DNA of 64,000 nt from Pseudomonas fluorescens (GTDB lineage Bacteria > Pseudomonadota > Gammaproteobacteria > Pseudomonadales > Pseudomonadaceae), in contig NZ_CABVII010000004.1 of assembly GCF_902497995.1 (NCBI RefSeq), positions 124,001 through 188,000 of the forward strand, written 5' to 3'. The notes beneath the pieces were generated by a model. The model ran no database searches. It had not been told where the DNA came from and was given only the letters and a program-made list of their open reading frames with translations. The position numbers and the translations under genes are program-made. Shown here in pieces: positions 56,659 to 64,000 of the stretch; position 1 is the first letter of the stretch; each line of letters starts with the position of its first letter.

Positions 56659-59600
56659 ATGAAGATCGCCGCGTCGGCGCAACACAGCGCTTCCACCCGC
56701 GAGGCCAAGGGCGGCGGTGCGGCGCGCAAGCCGTTCTTCAGCAAGGTCGCCACCCAGGCGAAGGCAGACGAGCTGCAGGCGCAGGCCTTCACCCGTGGCA
56801 ACGACATCGTCGTCAACGAGGGCGAATTCGCCCCGGACGACGGCTCCGGCCAGCACCTGCTCGCCCACGAGCTGACCCACACCACCCAGGGCGCGGTACA
56901 CCCCGAGAGCGAAACCGCCGACCAGGACGTGGTCAGCCTCGCTCCCCGCAAGGACACCGAAGGCAAACCGCAGAAGCAGACCCGCGTCGCTACCCTCAAC
57001 GGCAACACGGCAGGCGAGGACAATCTCGGCCAGGTACAGGAGCACTGGCACCACGTCCTTGATCCAGCGGGCGAGCTCGACCTGCCGCCGGCACCGAGGG
57101 TCACGGTGGACCGCGAGCCGGAGGAAATCCTGGCCCCGGGCGCCGTAGCTGAACCGGCCGCCGAGGCGCAACAGCAGGCACCGCCGGCCGCGGACCGTGG
57201 CCCGACCGTGGACAGCGTCGACCTTGACAGCGAACTGCCGCCACCGCCCGGCGACCTGATGGGCGAAGCGCTGCCCGAACCCGATCTGAGCCTGCCGGCG
57301 CCCGCCGACACCGGACCGGCCGAACAGGTGGCGGTGGTGGAAAAGGCCGACCTGTCGGGTAGCTCCGAGGCGGCAACCACCCGATTCATCGACGCCAGCC
57401 CCTCGGCCATGGCCGTCACCCAGCCCGAACTCGGCCCGACCCTCGACGGCAAGATGAAGTCCGAGCAGCAGGCGCTGGTGGAAAACCCGCCGGTGCTGGA
57501 AGCCAAGACCGCCGGCAGCGTCGATGGACCGCTGGCGAGCGCGCAAGAGATCCCGGTCCCCGGCGACGCCGAGCTCGACGCTGGGGTGAGCGGGCCCGAC
57601 CCGGGCGACCTGCAGACGGTCTCCGCGGGCTCGCCGCCACCGTTCCGGGGCAATGCCGAGCGCGAGCAGGAGCTGGAAGATGAGGACTCCGGCTCGTTCT
57701 GGGACCGCTTCATGAACTTCCTCAGGCAATTCGTCAAAGGCATCCGCACCACCGACGACAGCATCGACACCTCGGCCGGCGAGCGGCCGTCCGTGTCGCT
57801 GGCCCGCGAGGCCGATCCCGGGCGCATGGACACACCGCGCGAGGAAGCCATCACGACGATGAAGGACCAGCGCGACGCCCAGGTCACGGCGTTCCGCAAC
57901 AACCCCGGGCAGGCCAACATCCAGCCGCGCATGCTCGACGAGCAGCGTCCGGTCGCCGTCTCCGCGGAGGCCGCGGCGACCATCGATCCCCAGGCCGACG
58001 ACAATGTCGCCGCCTATGCCGCAGCGCCGCTCCCGCAGGACGTACGCGACAACGCCGACGCACGGCTCGCCAAGACCCTCACGCCGAACCTCGCCGAGGC
58101 GCGCAGCCAGGCGCTGGACGCCGCCGCCACTCGCGACACCGACAAGGATCGCGAGATCGACATCGCGCAGGAGGCCGCCGCCCAGCTCAACGCCGACACC
58201 GACGCCGCCCAGCGCAAGCTGGTGATCGACAATCGCGCCAAGGTCGCCAAGCTGCAGGGCGACGGCATCGGCGAGGCCTGCGAGCACGTCAATGCGTTCA
58301 ACAAGGACGCCGCCGGCGAGCAGGGCAAGGCGCGCAAGGAGATCGGCGAACACGTCAAGCTCGAGGAAGGCAAGGCCAAGTCCGAACTGGACCAGGGCGA
58401 GCAGGACGCCAGGAAGGAGAAGGTCGAAGGCGAACTCCGGGCCGCCGAGAAGAAGAAGGAGCTGGAGAAGGCGCAGGACAACGACAGCTGGTGGGACCGG
58501 GTCAAGAGCGCGATCAAGAAGGCGGTAAAGTTCATCACCGATGCCATCGACAAGGTCTTCACCGCGGTGCGCAACGCGGTGAAGAAGATCATCGAGAAGG
58601 TGAAGAACGCCGCGATCAAGCTGATCAACGACGCCCGCAACTGGGTGGTGGACAAGCTGGACAAGTTCCGCGACTGGGCCAAGGACAAGGTCAACACCTA
58701 CCTGAAGGACACCTTCCCCGGCCTCGCCAAGCGCATCAACGACGGCATCGACTCGGTCACCGATGCCGCCATCGACGGCGTGAACACCGTCGCCGACGCG
58801 GCCATCGCGGGCATCACCAAGCTCGCGGACGCCCTCGCCGCCGCCCTCGACAAGATTCTCTCGACCTTCCAGACCGCACTGAAGACCGCCGTGCGGGTGG
58901 CCGGAGCGGTGCTCCAGGGCGACTTCGCCGAGGCGCTGCGGGCAGCCATCGAGGGCGCCTGCGAGATCGCCGGGGTCGATTCCAAGCCGGTGTTCGACTT
59001 CTTCGACCGCGCCGGCAAGGCGATCATGTCGATCCTCAAGGATCCGGTGGGCTTCATCAAGAAACTGTTCGGCGCAGTCGGCGACGGCCTCGGCAACTTC
59101 TTCAAGAACATCAAGAAGCACCTCATCGACGGAGTGATCGGCTGGCTGACCGGTGCCTTGTCCGAGGTCAACCTGACCGGCCCGTTCGAGTTCAGTCCGC
59201 GCGGCATCCTCAGTATCGTCCTGCAGGTCTTGGGGTTGACCTACGCCAACATCAAGGCGCGGGTGATCAAGAAGGTCCCCGCCGCGGCGCCGGTGTTCGA
59301 GCTGGTGGAAAAGGGCTACGAGCTGCTGCAGAAGGTGATCGCCGAAGGCCCCGGGGCGCTCTGGGAAGAGATCAAGGGCCAGCTTTCCAGCCTGAAGGAA
59401 ACGGTGATGGGCGCCATCCGCAACTGGCTGATCGTCACCGCGATCAAGGAAGGCGTGGTCTGGCTGCTGTCGCTGACCAACCCGGCATCGGCCATCGTCA
59501 AGGCGATCAAGCTGGTGTTCGACCTGGTGATGTTCCTGGTCGAGCGCTACCAGCAGATCAAGGACTTCATCCTCTCGGTCTACGAAGCCGTCGCCGAGGT

Positions 59601-61029
59601 GGCTTCCGGCAACTTCGCCAAGGTCACCCTGGCCGTGGAGAACGCACTGGCCCGTTCGGTGCCGGTCCTGATCTCGCTGTTCGCCTCGGTGCTCGGCCTG
59701 GGCAACATCGCCAGGCAGGTCAAGGGCGTCCTCACCACCATCAGCCAGCCGATCAACAAGGCCATCGACTGGGTGGTGGACAAGGTGGTCGCCTTTGCCA
59801 GGAAGGTGGTGGCGAAGGTCAAGAGCGGGGCGAAGCAGGTCAAGGAGAAGGCCAGGCAAGCGGTGGAAGACCTCGTGTCGTGGTGGAAGGAGCGCCGCAA
59901 GTTCCGTTCGAAGGATGGCGGCAACCACTCGATCTACTACCGGGGCGAAGGTAAGCGGGCGGACCTGATGATCGCTTCCACTCCGGACACCATCGAAAAC
60001 TTCCTCAATGCGAAACTGAAGGACGCGAATGCATCCGCCGACCAGAAGACCCTCGCAAGCGAAGCGCTGGCGCAGTACAGGCAGGTACTGAAAAGCGAGG
60101 AAGATCTGGAGACGCTACGCGCCGCACGGGAGAAGGTGGCCACTGCGGACAAGGCCGCCTACCGTGCGGCCACCCAACAGATCAACTCGCAGATTCGCCA
60201 TTTCCGCAATCAGCTCGATGCACTCAAACGCATCCTCGAGAAAGCCACTTTCGAGAACGAGGACAACGCTCTGGTGCGCACGGTGGTCGCACACAATGCA
60301 GGCGGAGACAAGTCTACCAACGCACTGCCACTGACTTACCTTTCCGGCAATACCAAGGGCTCCAGCCCATCCCAGAACCCGCCTGGCTGGGCGCATGCCG
60401 TAGCGCTGGATACCAGGCCGGACGGTTCCTCGTATCACCAGTGGGTACGCGGCCACCTGCTCAATGACAATCTCCACGGCCCGGGTACGGCCGACAACCT
60501 GGTACCCATCACGCAAGGCATGAACCGCAAGATGGAAGCCGAAGTAGAGAGTCCTGCCAAGGTCGCCATCAAGACCAAGGGCAAGCTGTCCTTCTATCGT
60601 GCTGTCACCACCTTCTGGAAAAAGCCGGCGCCCCTGGACGCCTTCCCGCAGCGGATCGTGGTGATCTGGGGCGAGGCTGAACGCGACCCGGCTGACAAGA
60701 CCAGGTTCCGCGAGAAGCAAGCTCATCCTCCGGTCACCATCGAGATGGCCTCACCGCCGCCAGCCACCGCCAGCGCTTTCGTGCCGAACATCAACGGTGG
60801 GAGTCCCAGCCTGCTTCTGCAAGCCATCCAGAAGCATGACAAGGCGGTTACAGCCTATTTCGTCAGTGAACTGCTGCTGGCGGAGTCCAACGACCATGGT
60901 CACTACACGTCCAAGAGCAACATGAAGGATCGACTATGGGAGAAAGGCCCGAGCGACCAGGCAAGTAAACGCAGAAAGTACGTGAACGCCACCTACACCG
61001 CGCTTACCTCTGGTGACGTGCGAGTCTGA
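56659..61029 (+). CDS. Candidate eCIS cargo: short DUF4157 segment, long helical region, C-terminal NUC-type nuclease-like domain
   Basis: 1456 residues; starts 3 bp after the tape-measure stop codon. Residues about 37-78 are the second half of a DUF4157 (eCIS core) domain with QAFTRGNDIVVNEGEF and the zincin motif LLAHELTH (HExxH at 70-74); the usual first half with VRVH is absent. Pro/Glu-rich disorder follows (about 100-340), a Lys/Ala/Glu coil (about 490-610), then strings of amphipathic and hydrophobic helices (about 610-1090). From about 1190 a domain with HQWVRGHLLNDNL (RGH at 1264-1266) and DNLVPITQGMNRKME resembles DNA/RNA non-specific endonucleases. A ~100-residue tail ends the chain. 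Its role as injected toxin is inference from DUF4157 association and domain content. Confidence 0.8.
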   Translation: MKIAASAQHSASTREAKGGGAARKPFFSKVATQAKADELQAQAFTRGNDIVVNEGEFAPDDGSGQHLLAHELTHTTQGAVHPESETADQDVVSLAPRKDTEGKPQKQTRVATLNGNTAGEDNLGQVQEHWHHVLDPAGELDLPPAPRVTVDREPEEILAPGAVAEPAAEAQQQAPPAADRGPTVDSVDLDSELPPPPGDLMGEALPEPDLSLPAPADTGPAEQVAVVEKADLSGSSEAATTRFIDASPSAMAVTQPELGPTLDGKMKSEQQALVENPPVLEAKTAGSVDGPLASAQEIPVPGDAELDAGVSGPDPGDLQTVSAGSPPPFRGNAEREQELEDEDSGSFWDRFMNFLRQFVKGIRTTDDSIDTSAGERPSVSLAREADPGRMDTPREEAITTMKDQRDAQVTAFRNNPGQANIQPRMLDEQRPVAVSAEAAATIDPQADDNVAAYAAAPLPQDVRDNADARLAKTLTPNLAEARSQALDAAATRDTDKDREIDIAQEAAAQLNADTDAAQRKLVIDNRAKVAKLQGDGIGEACEHVNAFNKDAAGEQGKARKEIGEHVKLEEGKAKSELDQGEQDARKEKVEGELRAAEKKKELEKAQDNDSWWDRVKSAIKKAVKFITDAIDKVFTAVRNAVKKIIEKVKNAAIKLINDARNWVVDKLDKFRDWAKDKVNTYLKDTFPGLAKRINDGIDSVTDAAIDGVNTVADAAIAGITKLADALAAALDKILSTFQTALKTAVRVAGAVLQGDFAEALRAAIEGACEIAGVDSKPVFDFFDRAGKAIMSILKDPVGFIKKLFGAVGDGLGNFFKNIKKHLIDGVIGWLTGALSEVNLTGPFEFSPRGILSIVLQVLGLTYANIKARVIKKVPAAAPVFELVEKGYELLQKVIAEGPGALWEEIKGQLSSLKETVMGAIRNWLIVTAIKEGVVWLLSLTNPASAIVKAIKLVFDLVMFLVERYQQIKDFILSVYEAVAEVASGNFAKVTLAVENALARSVPVLISLFASVLGLGNIARQVKGVLTTISQPINKAIDWVVDKVVAFARKVVAKVKSGAKQVKEKARQAVEDLVSWWKERRKFRSKDGGNHSIYYRGEGKRADLMIASTPDTIENFLNAKLKDANASADQKTLASEALAQYRQVLKSEEDLETLRAAREKVATADKAAYRAATQQINSQIRHFRNQLDALKRILEKATFENEDNALVRTVVAHNAGGDKSTNALPLTYLSGNTKGSSPSQNPPGWAHAVALDTRPDGSSYHQWVRGHLLNDNLHGPGTADNLVPITQGMNRKMEAEVESPAKVAIKTKGKLSFYRAVTTFWKKPAPLDAFPQRIVVIWGEAERDPADKTRFREKQAHPPVTIEMASPPPATASAFVPNINGGSPSLLLQAIQKHDKAVTAYFVSELLLAESNDHGHYTSKSNMKDRLWEKGPSDQASKRRKYVNATYTALTSGDVRV

Positions 61030-61066
61030 CCAGAGTGGCAGCAACGCAATAGTGGAGGAATCAGGA

Positions 61067-62419
61067 ATGAAGCAGCCCGCCCCCTGCTCCAACGCCGCCA
61101 ACCTGGATTCGGCGTTCGACGTACTGGGACGGCTGATCCGTGCGCGCATCAAGGGCGAGACCTTCGCTGCGGATGGAGAGATCCGTCTGCTGTTCTTCAA
61201 CGACGGCTCGCCACTGGGCGACTTCATCCGCGAACGCCAGCCGCCATTCGACGAATACATGCTCCTGCTGCTGGCCCTGGCGCCACACGTGCGTCCCACC
61301 CTGCTGGACAACGAAATCCGCGCGGCGCTGACTCGCGAGGGCGACTTCCCGGAAATCGGCGGCATCCGCGATCCGGACATCCGCGCCCTCCTGCCCACCG
61401 GGGAGACCGCCGCCTTCCTCCTCGCTGGCGACGACCTCGACATGCGTTTCGAGCTGCAGGAGCGGTTCTGCGCCGATCATTGGTTCGCCCGCGAAGGCGT
61501 GCTGCGCCTGGAGGAAGCGAAGGATAGTGCGCCGATCCTCTCCGGGCGCATTGTCATGGCCCGCGAGTGGGTGGAACGCTTTACCCTCGGCAGTGCCCAG
61601 GCGCCCGCCTTCGGCACTCGCTTCCCGGCCCGTCGCATTGCCACGGCACTGGACTGGGACGACCTGGTCCTCGAAGCGCAGGTGCAGCAGCGCATCACCG
61701 AACTGAAACACTGGGTTCGCCACAGCCGCACCCTGACGCACGACTGGGGCATGGCCGGCCGCCTGCGCCCGGGCTACCGCGCGCTGTTTCACGGCCCGCC
61801 CGGCACCGGCAAGACCCTCACCGCCACCCTGTTGGGCAAGGCTACTGGCCGCGAGGTGTACCGCGTCGACCTGTCCACCGTGGTGTCGAAATACATCGGC
61901 GAAACCGAGAAGAACCTTGCCGCCCTCTTCGACCAGGCGCGCAACCGCGACTGGATCCTGTTCTTCGACGAAGCCGATGCCCTGTTCGGCAAGCGGACAA
62001 GTGTCAAGGACGCCCACGACCGCTACGCCAACCAGGAGGTCAGTTATCTGCTACAACGGGTTGAGGAGTTCGACGGCCTGGTGATCCTGGCATCCAACTT
62101 CCACACCAACATCGATGATGCGTTCCAGCGACGCTTTAACGCCATCATCCGCTTCCCGTTCCCGTCCGAGGCAGAGCGCCGGGAGATCTGGATTCGCGCC
62201 CTTCCGCAGGAAGATGGCCGCGACCGCCTCGCGAGCCTCCTCGCCCGTTTCGAATTGTCCGGCGGCAATATCGTCAATGTGGTCCAGTTCGCCGCGATCG
62301 AAGCGATCGCGGCGGGGTGCCCCGCTATCCGGCTGGATGATGCGGTGATGGGTGTGCAGCGGGAGTTCGAGAAAGAAGGCAAAGTGTTTCGCAACCTCCT
62401 CGAGGAGGAGCCAGAGTAA
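61067..62419 (+). CDS. eCIS AAA+ ATPase (Afp15-like)
   Basis: 450 residues from the ATG at 61067 (GGAGGAATCAGGA upstream; a GTG 18 codons earlier overlaps the cargo gene but lacks a site). One AAA+ module: Walker A GPPGTGKT (about 243-250), Walker B ILFFDEADALFGKR (about 296), sensor 1 LASNFHTNID and arginine-finger region DDAFQRRFN. Nearly all eCIS loci encode such an ATPase; Afp15 is needed for particle assembly. It closes the operon. Confidence 0.93.
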   Translation: MKQPAPCSNAANLDSAFDVLGRLIRARIKGETFAADGEIRLLFFNDGSPLGDFIRERQPPFDEYMLLLLALAPHVRPTLLDNEIRAALTREGDFPEIGGIRDPDIRALLPTGETAAFLLAGDDLDMRFELQERFCADHWFAREGVLRLEEAKDSAPILSGRIVMAREWVERFTLGSAQAPAFGTRFPARRIATALDWDDLVLEAQVQQRITELKHWVRHSRTLTHDWGMAGRLRPGYRALFHGPPGTGKTLTATLLGKATGREVYRVDLSTVVSKYIGETEKNLAALFDQARNRDWILFFDEADALFGKRTSVKDAHDRYANQEVSYLLQRVEEFDGLVILASNFHTNIDDAFQRRFNAIIRFPFPSEAERREIWIRALPQEDGRDRLASLLARFELSGGNIVNVVQFAAIEAIAAGCPAIRLDDAVMGVQREFEKEGKVFRNLLEEEPE

Positions 62420-62446
62420 GGAAGCGACTACTGCCGTTCCAGCTCC

Positions 62447-63964
62447 TCACACATGCTCACTGCTTTTCCCATGCACCGCCCGCGGCTCGGCATGTCCATG
62501 CTCCATCTCGACCACCGGAATCTCCTTGCCGTCGCAGTCGTGCAACTTGCCTTCGCTGAAATAATCCCCTTCGCGCAATGCCGCCAGGTCCTGGTAACGC
62601 AGCACCCGCTCGGTACCTGCCGCAAACACCGATTGCTGGTCGGAGTTACCGGCGGTGAGGTGGTTGAAGGCCAGGTTCAGCGCGATGGCCATGATCGCCG
62701 AGGAGCTGATGCCCGAGTGGAAGATCGTGGCGAACCAGCTTGGGAAGTGGTCGTAGAAGTTCGGTGCGGCAATGGGGATCATGCCAAAGCCGATGGACGT
62801 GGCAACGATGATCAGGTTGACGTTGTTGCGGTAGTCGACCTTGGACAGTGTCCGGATGCCGCTGGCGGCCACGGTGCCGAACAACACGATGCCGGCACCA
62901 CCGAGCACCGAGGTCGGTACTGCGGCGATGACCCGACCCATGAACGGCAGCAGGCCGAGGATCACCAGGAACAACCCGCCGGTGGCGACCACGAAGCGGC
63001 TCTTGATCCCGGTCACGGCCACCAGCCCGACGTTCTGGGCAAAGGCGCTTTGGGTGAAGGAGCCGAAGATCGGCGCGATCATGCTCGACAGCATGTCGGC
63101 CCGCAGACCATTGCCCAGGCGTTTGGAATCAACCTTGGTGCCGATGATTTCCCCGACCGCCAGGATGTCCGCCGAGGTTTCCACCAGGGTCACCATGACC
63201 ACGATGCACATCGACAGGATCGCCGCGAAGTGGAAAGTCGGCATGCCGAAGTGAAACGGGGTCGGGAAGCCGAACATCGGGCCTTGAGTCACCGACGAGA
63301 AGTCCGCCATGCCGAGGACCACCGCGACCACCGTACCGATGACCATGGCCAGAAGAATCGACAAGCGGGAGATGGTCGCGCTGCCGATCTTGCTCAGCAG
63401 CAGGACCAGCACCAGCGTGACTGCCGCCAGACCGATGTTGGCCATGCTGCCAAAGTCCGGCGCATGACTGTTGCCGCCCATGGCCCAGCGCGCAGCCACC
63501 GGCATCAGTGTCAGGCCGATGGTGGTGATCACGATGCCCGTCACCAGCGGCGGGAAGAACTTGGTAATGCGCGAGAACACCGGCGTGATCAGCAAACCGA
63601 TCAGGGACGCGGCAATCACCGCCCCGAGAATCGACTGGAAGCCACCCTCCCCACCACTGCTGACAATCGCCACCATGGTCGCGACCCCGGAGAACGACAC
63701 GCCCTGCACCAGCGGCAACTGACAACCGAAAAATGGTAGACCCAGTGTTTGCAGTAACGTCGCCAGGCCCCCCGCAAACAATGAAGCAGCAATCAACAAA
63801 CCGATGTCCGCCGGCGAGAGCCCGGCCGCCTGGCCGATGATCAAAGGCACCGCGACGATGCCGCCGTACATGGTCAGAACGTGTTGCAGGCCGTAAGCCA
63901 TATTCGCGCCGACCCCGAGATTCTCGTCCTCGGGCCGTTGATGTGAAACAGAGGGCGTTTTCAT
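62447..63964 (-). CDS. NCS2 xanthine/uric acid permease
   Basis: 505 residues, about 12-14 membrane helices. NCS2 signatures: GLQHVLTMYGGIVAVPLIIG at the start, LPLVQGVSFSGVATM, ETSADILAVGEIIG (conserved Glu in TM8) and GSFTQSAFAQNVGLVAVTGI (TM10 segment). It imports purines such as xanthine or urate by proton symport; the exact substrate is not settled by sequence. Long hydrophilic C-terminus (EGDYFSEGKLHDCDGKEIPV). Converges on the eCIS ATPase gene with 27 bp between stop codons. Confidence 0.92.
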   Translation of the reverse strand: MKTPSVSHQRPEDENLGVGANMAYGLQHVLTMYGGIVAVPLIIGQAAGLSPADIGLLIAASLFAGGLATLLQTLGLPFFGCQLPLVQGVSFSGVATMVAIVSSGGEGGFQSILGAVIAASLIGLLITPVFSRITKFFPPLVTGIVITTIGLTLMPVAARWAMGGNSHAPDFGSMANIGLAAVTLVLVLLLSKIGSATISRLSILLAMVIGTVVAVVLGMADFSSVTQGPMFGFPTPFHFGMPTFHFAAILSMCIVVMVTLVETSADILAVGEIIGTKVDSKRLGNGLRADMLSSMIAPIFGSFTQSAFAQNVGLVAVTGIKSRFVVATGGLFLVILGLLPFMGRVIAAVPTSVLGGAGIVLFGTVAASGIRTLSKVDYRNNVNLIIVATSIGFGMIPIAAPNFYDHFPSWFATIFHSGISSSAIMAIALNLAFNHLTAGNSDQQSVFAAGTERVLRYQDLAALREGDYFSEGKLHDCDGKEIPVVEMEHGHAEPRAVHGKSSEHV

Positions 63965-64000
63965 GGTTTGGGGGATTCCCTGGTTTTTGTTGTGCGCACA

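Noticed and set aside
56653..59928. 1091-codon minus-strand frame opposite the DUF4157 protein
   Set aside because: The Leu/Asp/Gly-rich pattern mirrors the Lys/Ala/Glu repeats of the real protein; no independent motif.
38379..62419. R-type pyocin, prophage or type VI secretion cluster
   Set aside because: No lysis, capsid, integrase or TssJLM/ClpV genes; DUF4255, LysM adaptor, CIS tape measure, DUF4157 and AAA+ ATPase fit eCIS instead.

Overview
The window is a Pseudomonas chromosome segment, most likely from the P. fluorescens group. The gene order folC-accD-trpF-truA-fimV-usg-asd-leuB-methyltransferase-leuD-leuC-lysR, followed by ibpA-dusC-thioesterase-hydrolase-tetR-tRNAs-gltX-uvrB-aminotransferase, matches the order I know from P. 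aeruginosa. Intergenic REP/REPIN elements with the core GTGGGAGCGGGCTTGCTCGC or its TAGGAGC variant are typical of the fluorescens group.

Layout. (1) 1-12.9 kb, minus strand: folate (folC), fatty acid (accD), tryptophan (trpF), tRNA pseudouridine (truA), polar assembly (fimV), and the aspartate-semialdehyde and leucine pathways (usg-like gene, asd, leuB, leuD, leuC) with one methyltransferase. (2) 13.0-19.5 kb, plus strand: a LysR regulator divergent from leuC, a five-PAS GGDEF/EAL protein, and an orphan PAAR effector with an overlapping immunity-like gene. (3) 19.7-23.3 kb, minus strand: a small heat shock gene with a readable sigma-32 promoter and ROSE-type RNA thermometer, then dusC, a thioesterase, an alpha/beta hydrolase and a TetR regulator. 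(4) 23.4-28.0 kb: a duplicated tRNA-Ala/tRNA-Glu operon, a 14-unit tandem REPIN array, gltX and a second REP array. (5) 28.0-38.1 kb: uvrB, an aromatic aminotransferase, small genes, tRNA-Asn, a YeiH/LysR divergent pair, a DUF3313-like lipoprotein and a two-component system. (6) 38.4-62.4 kb, plus strand: a complete-looking 16-gene extracellular contractile injection system (eCIS, Afp/PVC-like). (7) 62.4-64 kb, minus strand: an NCS2 purine permease.

The eCIS is the main accessory system. In order it encodes a DUF4255 terminator/adaptor, an unknown protein, a single sheath, two tube proteins, a tiny DUF5908-like protein, a LysM tube-baseplate adaptor, a VgrG-like spike, a PAAR tip, a gp25 wedge, a baseplate J protein, two very large baseplate/peripheral proteins, a CIS tape-measure-family protein, a 1456-residue candidate cargo and an AAA+ ATPase. 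The candidate cargo joins a shortened DUF4157 (eCIS core) HExxH segment to a long amphipathic-helix region and a C-terminal domain resembling DNA/RNA non-specific endonucleases (RGH plus NLVP motifs). No separate immunity gene or recognisable receptor-binding fibre is visible. The two-component system lies immediately upstream on the same strand. From the start of the unique region after about 31.8 kb I see no REP elements.

All functional calls rest on motif recognition and gene order read by eye; no database search was possible. Starts were chosen by ribosome-binding sites, overlaps and family N-termini.
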